A stretch of 64,000 nucleotides of DNA from Haloferax sp. Atlit-12N (GTDB lineage Archaea; Halobacteriota; Halobacteria; Halobacteriales; Haloferacaceae): contig NZ_PSYW01000002.1 of assembly GCF_003383095.1 (NCBI RefSeq), positions 930,001 through 994,000 on the forward strand. The letters run 5' to 3'. Positions 18,968-28,188 of the stretch are shown here, in pieces (within the stretch, counting starts at the first letter, position 1; the number at the start of each line of letters is the position of its first letter). The notes beneath the pieces were generated by a model that saw only the letters and a list, made by a program, of their open reading frames with translations, was not told the DNA's origin and searched no databases. A program made the position numbers and the translations under genes.

Positions 18968-19201
18968 TTACCGCATCTCGGCGAGCGAGACGTACGCGCC
19001 TTCCTGCGCGGAGAGCCACGTCGTCAGCAACTCGTCTTCGGAGAGTCCTGCGGGGAAGATGGTGCACTCGTCAGGTGCGTCGTCGTACGGGGCGACGATT
19101 GCGACAAGCTCCTCGTCGTCCGCGGAGGCGGACCGCCGCGTGGCGGTCGGTCGAGTCGTCGTCGCGTCCATGTCGTCGCGTCGAAGTGGCGTGTCTTCCA
19201 T
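18968..19201 (-). CDS. Small protein, DUF7511-like
   Basis: 77 residues, acidic after a Thr/Arg-rich start. The core ELVAIVAPYDDAPDECTIFPAGLSEDELLTTWLSA plus AYVSLAEMR is the pattern of the small haloarchaeal DUF7511 proteins, function unknown. It is a single gene convergent with rnhB. Its upstream region (19202-19486) has a short palindrome that may control it. Confidence 0.7.
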   Translation of the reverse strand: MEDTPLRRDDMDATTTRPTATRRSASADDEELVAIVAPYDDAPDECTIFPAGLSEDELLTTWLSAQEGAYVSLAEMR

Positions 19202-19270
19202 GAGTGGAGTGCGTGCACCGTGAGTACCGACGGGCGGCGGTTGATCGGTTGCCGGTTCGGTCAGTATTTT

Positions 19271-19283
19271 ATAGACAGTCTAT
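19271..19283. promoter_or_regulatory. Short palindrome in the promoter region of the DUF7511-like gene
   Basis: ATAGACAGTCTAT is a perfect 6+1+6 palindrome inside an AT-rich segment (ATTTTATAGACAGTCTATATG) about 70 bp upstream of the small gene ending at 18968. It overlaps a TATA-like TTTATAG. A dimeric repressor could bind here; nothing else in the window repeats it. The rest of 19202-19486 shows no gene. Confidence 0.35.
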
Positions 19284-19486
19284 ATGATTCTGTCGGCAAG
19301 TATATCCCAATGGGGACGACCGAAACCGTCGCAGTCGCCCGATTCTGACATGGGGAACGGACGAGCGGTCGGAGAGGTATCAACTGCGAGAATCGCGACG
19401 GTGGCCTGCGGGCGGAGTCGTCGGCTCGCGGCGCTGGACGCGTGACGAACGAGTGAAAGAACGCGTCGGTCGAAAGCGGGTCGACC

Positions 19487-21064
19487 TCAGCGGTCCTCGG
19501 TCAGGAGGAGTCGGAGGATGTCACCGTACGCGGGGCGGGTGACGAGGACGCCGATGATGACGCCGAGGATGGTGAAGATAGCGAAGCCCTGCAGGTCGCC
19601 GAGCGAGAGCACGGCGAGCGGGCTCATGGCGATGATGGTCGTCGCGGCGGCCGCGCCGATGACCCAGAAGGCCCGGCGGAACCGCGACTGGAAGACCTTC
19701 CGCGACTTCACCGTGCCCTCTGCCATCACCTCGTCGGCGATGATGATGAGGTCGTCCACACCCGTCCCGATGACGGCGATGAAGCCGGCGATGACAGAGA
19801 GGTCGAGCGGGTAGCCGATGGCCGCGGCGAACCCGAGGAGGATGTACACCTCGGAGAGACCGGTGACGATCATCGGCAGGGCGACCTGCGGCTTGCCGTA
19901 GCGGACGAAGACGACGCCGGCGACCGCGAGGACAGCGATGATACCCGTGATGAGCGAGTTGAACTTGAAGCTCTCACCCTGGCTCGGGGAGATGTACGAC
20001 GAGGTGCCGCTGTCCTCGCCCGAGAGGTCGAGCTTGGCCGGCAGCGCACCGGCGCGGAGGTTGATGGCGATTTCCTGCGCCTCGGACGTGTTGAGCGTCT
20101 GGAGCTGGAAGCTCGGCGCGCCGGCCCACTCGCCGGCCCGCATGGTGTCGGCGAGTCCGTCGCTCATGCCGAAGGCGTTGACGACCTCACCGTTGACGAC
20201 GAGGAGGAGACAGCCCTCGGTCGTGTTCTGTCCGCCGTCTTCCATGTAGGTACACCGGGTCCCGCCGTTCTGGGCGAGGCCGGTCTCGACGACCGCCGAC
20301 TGGAACTCCTGTGCGGGTTCGTCCCGGACGGAGACGGGGACGAAGGCCCCGCTTCCGACTTGGGACTCCTGTGCGGTCCCGATGGACGTGAAGTCGGCCT
20401 GCGTCAGGACGGCCTCGCGCGTCTCGTAGGTCCGCGTGCCGTTCTGCGAGACCGGGTGATAGATGTCGATCTGGACCGTCCCGCGCTCGCCGACGAGGTC
20501 GACGACGTCGGACTGGTCGCGGTTGGGGACCTCGACGAGGATGAAGTGTTCGCCCGTCGCCGTGGTCACCTGTTGGACCGTCCCGCCGGAGAGGCCGGCC
20601 TCGTTGATCTTCGACTGGAGAACGCGGACCGTCTCGGCGCGGGTCGTCTCCGTGACACCGTCTCTGACCTCGCCGTGGGCGTAGCCCGCGGCGTCGAGCG
20701 CGGCGGCCAAGTCGTCGGTCGTGGCGTTCTCGATGGTCACTTCGACCGTGTTGGACTCCGCGCCCAGACGGGCGATGACGTCCGCGGCGTCGGCACCGTC
20801 CAACTGGGCGGCGACCTGTCGCTCGACGACGCGGTCGGAATCGCCCTCGAACTCGACGTCCTCGGCCGTGACGCCGACGAGCGGCGCGCGGATTCGCGTT
20901 CCGCCGTCGAGTTGGAGGCCGTACTTGAGGTTCGTCGCGCCGCTGTCATCGGCGATGGGGCCCTGTGTCTGCCCCCCGATGGTCGGCGAGAAGAGGGCGA
21001 ACGTCGAGAGCAGGACGGCGACGACGAGGAAGATGACCCGCCAGTTGTCGCGGAGCGTGCTCAT
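19487..21064 (-). CDS. secD: Protein translocase subunit SecD
   Basis: 525 residues. With SecF it helps the Sec pore move proteins across the membrane. There is an N-terminal helix, a large outer P1 domain with the DGGTRIRAPL motif (residues about 53-62), then five C-terminal helices starting LITGIIAVLAVAGVVFVRYG. The conserved GFIAVIGTGVDDLIIIADE replaces the bacterial GMAVDANVL-type motif, as usual in archaea. It overlaps the secF end by 4 bp. Confidence 0.95.
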   Translation of the reverse strand: MSTLRDNWRVIFLVVAVLLSTFALFSPTIGGQTQGPIADDSGATNLKYGLQLDGGTRIRAPLVGVTAEDVEFEGDSDRVVERQVAAQLDGADAADVIARLGAESNTVEVTIENATTDDLAAALDAAGYAHGEVRDGVTETTRAETVRVLQSKINEAGLSGGTVQQVTTATGEHFILVEVPNRDQSDVVDLVGERGTVQIDIYHPVSQNGTRTYETREAVLTQADFTSIGTAQESQVGSGAFVPVSVRDEPAQEFQSAVVETGLAQNGGTRCTYMEDGGQNTTEGCLLLVVNGEVVNAFGMSDGLADTMRAGEWAGAPSFQLQTLNTSEAQEIAINLRAGALPAKLDLSGEDSGTSSYISPSQGESFKFNSLITGIIAVLAVAGVVFVRYGKPQVALPMIVTGLSEVYILLGFAAAIGYPLDLSVIAGFIAVIGTGVDDLIIIADEVMAEGTVKSRKVFQSRFRRAFWVIGAAAATTIIAMSPLAVLSLGDLQGFAIFTILGVIIGVLVTRPAYGDILRLLLTEDR

Positions 21065-21924
21065 CGGGCCACCCCCTTGAACTTGTACCAGCGAAGGAGG
21101 GTCACGTTCAGCATGTAGGTGTTCATCAGGTCGGCGGTGAGGCCGAACACGAGGACCGTACCGATGGCGGCGAGCAACTGAATGCCGAACAGCGTCGCCG
21201 TGATGGTCATGACGATCATCGCCGCGATGGACGTGAGCGTCATGGTCACACCGGTTCGCATGGCGCGCGCGGTGGACTCGTAGAAGTCACCGGACCGTCG
21301 GAGGACGTGGTTGTTCAGGAGGATGTCCGAGTCCACCGAGTACCCGATGAGCATCAGGAGGGCGGCGACGGTCCCCAGCGATAGCTCGATGCCGAGGAGG
21401 TTCATCAGCGCCACCGGGATGACGATGTCGGAGAACGCCGAGACGACGACCGCGATGGAGGGAACGAACGAGCGGAACATGGCGAACACGAGGATGCTCA
21501 TGCCCGCGAAGGCGACCGCGAGGCCACCGAGGGCGAGCAGTTGCGTCTCGGAGCCGAAGTTAGCCGACACCGCGTCGATAGACCGGACTTCGAAGCCGGC
21601 GTCTTCGGCCTGTGTCTGGAGTTCGGTCGACGTCGCGCTCCCGGACTGGAAGGTCACGACGTACGTTCCGTCGGCCGCGACGGAGCGAATCGATTCGGGC
21701 TGACTGTCGAAGGCCGCGGCGACCTCGCTTTGCGGGGCATCCGTTGCGATACGGAGTTCGGTTCCGCCGGTGAAATCGACGCCCGGGTTCACCGGCGCGC
21801 CAGTCGCGACGTACCACCCTCCGATGACCAAGAGGGCCACCGCGAGGACCGCGAGGGGGACGGCCACGAGTTGGCGATTCGTGTACCGGGTGTAGTCTAC
21901 CTCCGGTACCGTAAACTCAACCAT
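21061..21924 (-). CDS. secF: Protein translocase subunit SecF
   Basis: 287 residues, six helices. The start at 21924 (MVEFTVPEVDYTRYTNRQL) was chosen because the upstream in-frame 34 residues are Arg-rich and overlap the promoter of the divergent gene. NPGVDFTGGTELRIATD and LMLIGYSVDSDILLNNHVLR are the SecF signatures. It is the first gene of the secFD pair. Confidence 0.95.
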   Translation of the reverse strand: MVEFTVPEVDYTRYTNRQLVAVPLAVLAVALLVIGGWYVATGAPVNPGVDFTGGTELRIATDAPQSEVAAAFDSQPESIRSVAADGTYVVTFQSGSATSTELQTQAEDAGFEVRSIDAVSANFGSETQLLALGGLAVAFAGMSILVFAMFRSFVPSIAVVVSAFSDIVIPVALMNLLGIELSLGTVAALLMLIGYSVDSDILLNNHVLRRSGDFYESTARAMRTGVTMTLTSIAAMIVMTITATLFGIQLLAAIGTVLVFGLTADLMNTYMLNVTLLRWYKFKGVAR

Positions 21925-22051
21925 GGGTTGCGGTCCTGAGCGGTGCCGAATAAGGTTTCTTATCCGCGGACGGCCTCGGCCGCGAAGCGGTCTGACGAGC
22001 GCGCGGCGAACCCGCGACAGGCCCATAGTCGTTGGCCGACAATCGTGAACT

Positions 22052-22393
22052 ATGACGACCGAACCGACGGCGACCCGCGTGGTCGTCTCCTTCCCCGACG
22101 AACTCAGCGCGTGGGGCTACGACCAGTTGACCGCCGACCGCTTCGTGAACTACCTGCGGCGGGTCCACGAGGCCGCCGCACCGGGCGACGAGTGGGAGGA
22201 GTTCCTCGACGTGGGCTGTTGCGGCGACTCGTTGACGCTGACGCTCCGCGTGGAGGAACTCGACCCCGAAGGGGCGACCCGCATCGGCGACGAGACGACG
22301 GTCGAGTTCGTCGAGCGCGAGGGAAGCGTTCACGGCGGGTGGTGCGTCCAGAGCGCGGACGGTCCCGTCTCCTCGACGGCGGAACAGCGATAG
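22052..22393 (+). CDS. Small conserved haloarchaeal protein
   Basis: 113 residues, cytoplasmic. It starts MTTEPTATRVVVSFPDELS and has a VGCCGDSLTLTLRVEEL centre and an HGGWCV near the end, so three cysteines may bind metal or form a cluster. The family is not one I can name with certainty. It is divergent from secF and shares its promoter region (21925-22051). Confidence 0.6.
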   Translation: MTTEPTATRVVVSFPDELSAWGYDQLTADRFVNYLRRVHEAAAPGDEWEEFLDVGCCGDSLTLTLRVEELDPEGATRIGDETTVEFVEREGSVHGGWCVQSADGPVSSTAEQR

Positions 22394-22438
22394 GAGAACG
22401 CGAGTCGCCGAGCGGGCGAAGAGCAGAAAAGGCCCGAC

Positions 22439-22942
22439 TCAGGGCATGTAGCGGACCGCGACGACGCCCGGTTGCGAGCGGACTTCGACGCGGTTCACGT
22501 CGAGTCTGGCGGCCCGCGAGAGCAGGCCCTCGCGGTCCGAGAGGATGTCGTCGACGGCCTGTTCGGTCATGTCGTCGGGGACCGACAGGACGTGAATCTC
22601 GCCGGTCCCGGCGCGTTCCTCCCGGACGAGTTCGCCGTCTGGGTTGTCGGCGGCGATGTCGCGGGAGTTCGTCGTCGGCGACTCGGTGGAGCGCTCGACG
22701 GAGACAGTCCAGCGCGACTCGACCTCCACGAGCTGCCACGAGACGTTCATCGGCGGGTCGGGCGCGACGGTCCCGCGGACGGCTTCGTCCTCGGAGACGC
22801 CGGGGTTCGACGAGAGCGCGTGAACCTGCCCGGAGTGAACGTCCTTCAGGACGGCCGACTCCTCGTCGGCGGCGGTGACGAGAAACGTTCCCGTTCGCTC
22901 GGACTCGGACTCGGATTCGGATTCGGACTCGGGCTCGGTCAT
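22439..22942 (-). CDS. DUF5812-like haloarchaeal protein
   Basis: 167 residues. After a Glu/Ser repeat start (ESESESESESER) come TGTFLVTAADEESAVLKDVHSGQVHALSSNPG and a C-terminal half ending VEVRSQPGVVAVRYMP. The pattern fits the DUF5812 family of haloarchaea, whose role is unknown. The Glu-Ser dipeptide run comes from a short GACTCG-type DNA repeat at about 22895-22930 and may vary in length between strains. Confidence 0.6.
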   Translation of the reverse strand: MTEPESESESESESERTGTFLVTAADEESAVLKDVHSGQVHALSSNPGVSEDEAVRGTVAPDPPMNVSWQLVEVESRWTVSVERSTESPTTNSRDIAADNPDGELVREERAGTGEIHVLSVPDDMTEQAVDDILSDREGLLSRAARLDVNRVEVRSQPGVVAVRYMP

Positions 22943-23056
22943 CACCCGGTGTATGCAACCGGGCCTTTTCCCCGTTTCGGGCGCTTTCGACCGCGTGTGG
23001 CACCTGTACCCACGGCGACGGTGGGCTTTTCTCGCGGCGCGCCGACGCGACTGACG

Positions 23057-23722
23057 ATGCCCGCGCTCTGGCGGTTGACCCGGACCGAGACGGCCCGCCG
23101 CGTCTACGACGCGCTCAAGGCCCGCGGACTCACGGCGACGCAGATGGACGAGTACGTCGCGGACGCCGACGCGGTGGACGCCGACGCGGCGGACGCCGAC
23201 GCGGCGGACGCCGACCGCGACCCCCCGGCGGGAGTCGAGATTCGCGCGCTCGACCCCGCGGAGGCGACGCGGTTCGAAGCACGTTACGACGCGTTCTCCG
23301 AACTCCGAGCCGACGAGACGGCGGTGTGCGCGTTCGACGCTGGGAGAGGCGAGAGGGACGGCGAGGATGGTGAGAACGGTGACGTCGCGGACGACGACAT
23401 CGTCGGCTACCTCTTTCTCGGCGACCCCGGCCTGACGTACCACGTCCACCCGCTGGAGGCCGACGTGACCTTCCCCGGGGGCTACGTCCGCCGGGTGTTC
23501 GTCGCGCCCGAGGCGCGGAACCGCGGTATCGCCACCGCGCTCGTCTCGCAGGCCGTCGCAGTCGCCGCCGAACAGGGGGCCGAAACGGTCCACGCGCTCG
23601 TCGCCCGCGACAACCGACCCTCGCAGTGGACCTTCGAGAGCGTCGGCTTCCGGGTCGCCCGCGCCCGAGCGTACTACCGGGTCGGACCGTGGCGACGCCG
23701 GCGCGTCGAACCGGGTTCATAG
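23057..23722 (+). CDS. GNAT family N-acetyltransferase
   Basis: 221 residues. The C-terminal half has the acetyl-CoA loop VRRVFVAPEARNRGIATALVSQAV followed by AVAAEQGAETVHALVARDNRPSQWTFESVGF, the classic GNAT pattern. The N-terminal 60 residues contain a run of ADADAVDADAADADAADAD coded by an imperfect DNA repeat at about 23160-23215. The substrate is unknown. The start at 23057 (MPALWRLTRTETARRVYDAL) was chosen over longer in-frame possibilities because the upstream segment is non-coding in character. Confidence 0.8.
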   Translation: MPALWRLTRTETARRVYDALKARGLTATQMDEYVADADAVDADAADADAADADRDPPAGVEIRALDPAEATRFEARYDAFSELRADETAVCAFDAGRGERDGEDGENGDVADDDIVGYLFLGDPGLTYHVHPLEADVTFPGGYVRRVFVAPEARNRGIATALVSQAVAVAAEQGAETVHALVARDNRPSQWTFESVGFRVARARAYYRVGPWRRRRVEPGS

Positions 23723-23849
23723 CGGTACAGAGCACTCAGTTCCGTCCCGAGCGCTCCGTTCGGGAACGTTAGTATATAGATATTTGATTTATATATACTA
23801 TAGCGGTTAAATTTATACTCAATCGGCCGAGTGTGTCGGACAGACAGGC

Positions 23850-24548
23850 ATGACGGACGAACTCAGGTCAGCACTTCGCGGGAGGCTGGACGCGGTCGAC
23901 GCGCGGGCGAGCGAGGTCGTGCGCTCATCGACGGGGGAGAACATGATTTCGCGGCTCGGGGCCGCGGACTGGTTGAGTCTGGGCGCGCTCTTCTGGGCGT
24001 GGGTCGGCGCGATACTGTTCGTGTCGGGCGAGCCGAACTGGGCCATCGTAGCCGTTCTCGCCGGCTTCGCCTTCGACAAGGCCGACGGCTACTACGCCCG
24101 CAAGACCGGGACCGCCTCGGCGTTCGGCCGACAGATAGACTCTTTCATCGACATCTTCGCGTACCTCGTGTCGGCGGCGCTCCTGTACCACGTCGCGCTC
24201 GCGCCCAACCCGGTCGTGAGCGCCGTCGTCGGCTTCGTCGTCCTCACCTTCGGCGGCCTGCGACTCATCCGCCACAACAGCGAGGGCTTCGGCGACGAGG
24301 GCGGCACCTCGTACTACCACGGGACGACGGTCGTCCACACGCACCTCGTCGTGCTGGCGAACTACTTCCTCCTCCAGTTCGTCCCGCTGTGGAACGGCTG
24401 GGTCGCGGGCGCGACCATCGTGGCGGTCTGCCCGCTCATGACCTCCGACTACAAGGCGTACAAGACCGACGCGGGCCACGTCCTCGTGGGCGTCGCCGGC
24501 GTTCTGACGGTCGCCGGCTGTCTCGCGCTCGAATTCGGCGTGATATGA
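23850..24548 (+). CDS. CDP-alcohol phosphatidyltransferase family protein
   Basis: 232 residues, about six membrane helices. It joins a CDP-activated lipid to an alcohol in phospholipid synthesis. The family signature D-x2-DG-x2-AR-x8-G-x3-D-x3-D is complete (FAFDKADGYYARK then FGRQIDSFID). The alcohol acceptor is not visible. An AT-rich promoter region lies upstream (about 23765-23818). Its stop overlaps the start of the PHP gene. Confidence 0.88.
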   Translation: MTDELRSALRGRLDAVDARASEVVRSSTGENMISRLGAADWLSLGALFWAWVGAILFVSGEPNWAIVAVLAGFAFDKADGYYARKTGTASAFGRQIDSFIDIFAYLVSAALLYHVALAPNPVVSAVVGFVVLTFGGLRLIRHNSEGFGDEGGTSYYHGTTVVHTHLVVLANYFLLQFVPLWNGWVAGATIVAVCPLMTSDYKAYKTDAGHVLVGVAGVLTVAGCLALEFGVI

Positions 24549-25249
24549 GCGATCGGGCGCAAGGCTCACGAGGGCCGCAGACGCTTGCGGTGGACCTCCA
24601 CTTCCACACCGACGCCTCCTACGACTGCGAGATGTCGGTCGAAGCGGTGCTGGCCCGCGCGGCGGCGGTCGGCCTCGACGCGGTCGCCATCACCGACCAC
24701 GACTCGGTCGGGGCGCTCTCGCGGGCGTTCGACATCGCTCACGAGTACGGCGTCCGGGTCGTTCCCGGCGTCGAGGTCTCGACGGCCGACGGCCACCTCC
24801 TCGCGCTCGGCGTCGACGACCCGCCGGCGACGGGGCGACCGCTCTCCGAGACGGCGCGGACGGTCCGCGAGTCGGGTGGGCTCGCAGTCGTGCCGCACCC
24901 GTTTCAGACGTTTCGACACGGCGCGTCCCGTCGGGCGATTCGGGACGTTGACGCCGTCGAGGTGTACAACGCGCACACGCTCACCGGGTTCAGAAACGGG
25001 CAGGCGCGGCGCTACGCCCGCCAGCAGGGACTCCCGGGCACGGGCGGGAGCGACGCGCACCGGCCCGCGCTGGTCGGACAGGCGTACACGGCCGTCTCGG
25101 TCGAGGCGGACGGCGGCGTCACGACCGACGCTATTTTGGACGGGATTCGCGCCGGGCGAACCGTCGCGCGGGGGACGCGAACGACCGCCCGCCAGTACCT
25201 GCGGAAGTACGCGCTGAACGCCCGGCTCAAGACCGCCTCGTTCCTGTGA
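24545..25249 (+). CDS. PHP domain phosphoesterase
   Basis: 234 residues. A metal-dependent phosphoesterase fold with DLHFHTDASYDCEMS (two His), AITDHDSVG, VVPGVEVST, GLAVVPHPF and GTGGSDAHRPALVG, which are the four PHP metal-binding motifs. The substrate could be a nucleotide or sugar phosphate. It is the middle gene of three overlapping genes (23850-25929), which points to a shared membrane or phospholipid role, but this is inference. Confidence 0.88.
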   Translation: MSDRAQGSRGPQTLAVDLHFHTDASYDCEMSVEAVLARAAAVGLDAVAITDHDSVGALSRAFDIAHEYGVRVVPGVEVSTADGHLLALGVDDPPATGRPLSETARTVRESGGLAVVPHPFQTFRHGASRRAIRDVDAVEVYNAHTLTGFRNGQARRYARQQGLPGTGGSDAHRPALVGQAYTAVSVEADGGVTTDAILDGIRAGRTVARGTRTTARQYLRKYALNARLKTASFL

Positions 25250-25929
25250 CCGGTCGCCTGTTCGACTCGGTAGCGGCGCGGAACGCGGCGCTCGTCAGAG
25301 TCGGGGCCGTCGCCGCCGCCTTCGCGGCCGTCGCGGTCGGCGTCGCCGTGTTCGCCCCGCGCCTCGCCGACCCGGCGTGGGTCCGCTCGGCCGTCGAATC
25401 GACCGGTCCGTTCGCTCCGTTGGTGTTCGTCGGTATCCAGACGCTTCAGGTGGTGTTCGCGCCGATTCCCGGTCAGGCGCTCGCCGCCGTCGGCGGCTAC
25501 CTCTTCGGGACGGTCGCCGGCACGGCCTACAGCATGGTCGGCGTCGTGGCGGGGAGTGCCATCGTCTTCCTGCTCGCCCGGCGCTTCGGCAGGCCCGTGG
25601 TCGAGCGCCTCGTCGCCGACGACGTGCTCGCCCGGTTCGACGGCTTCGCCGACCGCCGGGGCGTCGCCGGCCTGTTCGTCCTGTTTCTCCTGCCGGCGTT
25701 CCCGGACGACGCGCTCTGTGCGCTCGCCGGGCTCTCGCCGCTTCGACTGCGGACGCTCGTCGTCCTCGTTGCCGTCGGTCGCCTGCCGACGTTCGCTCTC
25801 GCGGCGGCCGCCGGGCAGAGCGCGGGCGCGGCGAACTACGAGGCGGTTGCGCTCCTCGTCGGAATCAGTGTCGTCGCCTCGGCGGTCGTCTACCGCTACC
25901 GCGACGAGTTAGCGACGCGAGTCGGATGA
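25246..25929 (+). CDS. TVP38/TMEM64 (VTT domain) membrane protein
   Basis: 227 residues, six helices. The VTT core is clear: FAPIPGQALAAVGGYLFGTVAGTAYSMVGVVAGS then LARRFGRPVVERLV and LLPAFPDDALCALAGLSPL. Relatives move lipids between membrane leaflets, which fits its place behind a phospholipid synthase. The start is a GTG at 25246 overlapping the PHP stop. Confidence 0.88.
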   Translation: MTGRLFDSVAARNAALVRVGAVAAAFAAVAVGVAVFAPRLADPAWVRSAVESTGPFAPLVFVGIQTLQVVFAPIPGQALAAVGGYLFGTVAGTAYSMVGVVAGSAIVFLLARRFGRPVVERLVADDVLARFDGFADRRGVAGLFVLFLLPAFPDDALCALAGLSPLRLRTLVVLVAVGRLPTFALAAAAGQSAGAANYEAVALLVGISVVASAVVYRYRDELATRVG

Positions 25930-25960
25930 GGCTGAGTCGGAAAACACGAGTCCGCAGCAG

Positions 25961-26494
25961 TTACCGAAGCAGTCGGTGAATCCCGTAGATTCCCACCGCG
26001 CACGCGACCGGCGGGACGAGCCCGTAGATTGCGGGGAGGTCGTAGAGGAGTTGGACGACGGGAACGAGCGCTGAGACGGTCACGGGACCCACCGCGAACG
26101 GCTCGGCGGGCGTCTGAAGCTCCGCCGGCACCGACGCGACGAGTCCGACGTACACCGACAGCATGAACACGAAGCCCGCGAGCGCGAGGCTCAGGTCGTA
26201 CCGCGGTTCCGAGCCGGTGCGGCGGTGTCGGCGGGCGACGAACAGTACGGGAGCGACCAGCGGCGCGACGACGAACAGCCCCACGAGGACGTAGAACGAC
26301 CGCGAGAGGGTAAGCGAGCCACCGGGGACGCCGGCGGTCGCGCCGATGAGGACCACGAGTCCGAAGGCGACGAACAGCGAGACGACACCCGTCGCGAGGG
26401 CACCGACGAGGACGTAGCACTTGAACAGCCACGACTCGCTGTGCCGGAAGGCGTACGGGAACGCGCCGATGACGCCGCCGTAGTCGTCTGCCAT
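25961..26494 (-). CDS. Four-helix membrane protein, unknown
   Basis: 177 residues with four predicted helices. The N-terminus is MADDYGGVIGAFPYAFRHSESWLFKCYVLVG and the last helix ends GIYGIHRLL. It has no known motif. It is transcribed against the VTT gene and shares its 72-bp promoter region with pgi, which runs the other way. Confidence 0.7.
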   Translation of the reverse strand: MADDYGGVIGAFPYAFRHSESWLFKCYVLVGALATGVVSLFVAFGLVVLIGATAGVPGGSLTLSRSFYVLVGLFVVAPLVAPVLFVARRHRRTGSEPRYDLSLALAGFVFMLSVYVGLVASVPAELQTPAEPFAVGPVTVSALVPVVQLLYDLPAIYGLVPPVACAVGIYGIHRLLR

Positions 26495-26566
26495 CGGTCG
26501 CCCTTGGGAGCGGCCGCGATTAAAGCGACCGGTGTCGTTTTGACGCCGGGCGACGCGGCATCCTGT

Positions 26567-27859
26567 ATGCAGGTAGACCTCGGGAACGTCCTCGGCACGG
26601 CGTCGGCCCACGGCGTCTCGCGCGAGGCGCTCGAACGACTCGACGGCCGCGTCGCGGCCGCCCACGACCGCATCGAACGGGGCCGAGAGGCCGGCGAACA
26701 CGGCTACGAATCGCTGAACCTCCCGAACAGTACCGACCCCGCGGCGATTCGGGACGCCGTGAGCCGGTTCGACGACCCCTCGGCGGTCGTCACCGTCGGC
26801 ATCGGCGGGAGCGCCCTCGGCGCGGCCACTCTCACCGACGCGCTCGAAAGCGACGTGGACGCCTACTACCTCGACAACGTCGACCCGGAGGCCGTCGAGC
26901 GCCTCCTCGACTCGCTTGACCTCGCGTCGACCGTCGTCAACGTCGTCTCGCGGTCCGGTACGACCGCCGAGACGCTGGCGAACTTCCTCGTCGTGCAGGA
27001 GGCCATGGCCGACGCGGGCGTCGACTGGGCCGACCGGACGTTCGTCACGACCGGCGAGGAGGGCAACCTCCGCGACCTCGCCGACAAGCACGACCTCCCG
27101 TCGCTCCCCGTCCCGGACGGCGTCCCCGGTCGCTTTTCGGTGCTCTCGACGGTCGGCCTCGCCGCCGCCGCCCTCTGCGGCCACGACATCGAGGCGGTGC
27201 TGGAGGGCGCGGCCGCACAGGAGGCGCGCCTGTCGGACTCGCTTTTCGACTCGCCGGCGTACGCCTACGGCGCGGTCTCCTACGCCCTCGCCGAGCGCGG
27301 CCTGCGGCAGAACGCGATGATGCCCTACGCGGAATCGCTCGAAACGTTCTCCGAGTGGTTCGCCCAGCTCTGGGCCGAGTCGCTCGGAAAAGACGGTCTC
27401 GGCCAGACGCCCCTGCGGGCGCTCGGCGCGACCGACCAGCACTCCCAGCTTCAACTGTACCGCGCCGGCCCGCGCGACAAACTCGTGACGCTCGTCCGCG
27501 CCACGGAGCGCGAGGACGTGGCCATCCCCGAGACCGACCTCGACGGTCTCGCGTACCTCGGCGGCTCGTCGCTCGGCGAACTGCTCGACGCCGAGTTCGA
27601 GGCGACCGAAGCGAGCCTCGCCGCGGCCGGCTGTCCGAACGTCCGCATCGAACTCGACCGCGTGGACGAGTACGGCCTCGGTGAACTGCTCTACGCGATG
27701 GAGGCCGCCTGCGTCCTCTACGGCGAACTCGCCAGCGTGGACACGTTCATCCAGCCGGCGGTCGAGTGGGGCAAGCGCGCCGCCCGCGGCCTGCTCGGCG
27801 GCGGCGACTTCGAGGAAGCGGACGCGGTCGAAGAGAAGTCGCGGCTGGTCGTCGAGTAG
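26567..27859 (+). CDS. pgi: Glucose-6-phosphate isomerase
   Basis: 430 residues. It interconverts glucose-6-phosphate and fructose-6-phosphate. The two family signatures are seen: TVGIGGSALGAATLTDAL with VVNVVSRSGTTAETLANF for the phosphate site, and GLGQTPLRALGATDQHSQLQLY with the catalytic region. The C-terminal Lys helix is VEWGKRAARGLL. It is the standard superfamily, not the cupin-type archaeal enzyme. The start at 26567 (MQVDLGNVLGTASAHG) is the first ATG after the divergent promoter. Confidence 0.95.
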   Translation: MQVDLGNVLGTASAHGVSREALERLDGRVAAAHDRIERGREAGEHGYESLNLPNSTDPAAIRDAVSRFDDPSAVVTVGIGGSALGAATLTDALESDVDAYYLDNVDPEAVERLLDSLDLASTVVNVVSRSGTTAETLANFLVVQEAMADAGVDWADRTFVTTGEEGNLRDLADKHDLPSLPVPDGVPGRFSVLSTVGLAAAALCGHDIEAVLEGAAAQEARLSDSLFDSPAYAYGAVSYALAERGLRQNAMMPYAESLETFSEWFAQLWAESLGKDGLGQTPLRALGATDQHSQLQLYRAGPRDKLVTLVRATEREDVAIPETDLDGLAYLGGSSLGELLDAEFEATEASLAAAGCPNVRIELDRVDEYGLGELLYAMEAACVLYGELASVDTFIQPAVEWGKRAARGLLGGGDFEEADAVEEKSRLVVE

Positions 27860-28188
27860 TCGGAGCGAGAGGCTCACGGCGACTACGGCCGAGAACCAGC
27901 TTTTGCGACGACCACAGAACAACCAACCAGCGACGACTACCGAACAGTCCACAGGGCGGGACTGAAAGGGGCCGCCGCGAGGGCGAACCCCGGGGCGGTG
28001 AGGACCGCAGGCCGGAGGCTGAGGACCGCGGCGGCCCGCGGGAGCCGTCGCGGCGGGGGCTTTCGAGAGGTTCCCGCAGTCCGGTTCTCCTCTCGAGACG
28101 GCGCAAACGACGCAGACTTACGTGACTTCACAGCATCACGAGGATCGACCCGAATCGGTTATCCGACCCCGTTCCGAAGGAGAGGGCA
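27860..28188. other. Very GC-rich structured intergenic region, possible RNA
   Basis: 329 bp without a convincing gene. Between about 27950 and 28105 lies a block that starts GCGGGACTGAAAGGGGCC and ends CCCGCAGTCCGG, so its ends can pair (GGACTG with CAGTCC). Inside it are two copies of a GAGGACCGC-GGCC unit and other self-complementary GC stretches. It looks like a structured RNA or a degenerate repeat element rather than a protein gene. Its strand and function are unknown. Confidence 0.35.

Noticed and set aside
23160-23215. Microsatellite-like repeat as mobile or regulatory feature
   Set aside because: It simply encodes the Ala-Asp run of the acetyltransferase linker in frame.
26225-27859. 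Longer N-terminal form of glucose-6-phosphate isomerase
   Set aside because: The extra residues are antisense to the membrane protein at 25961-26494 and do not belong to the enzyme; the ATG at 26567 fits.
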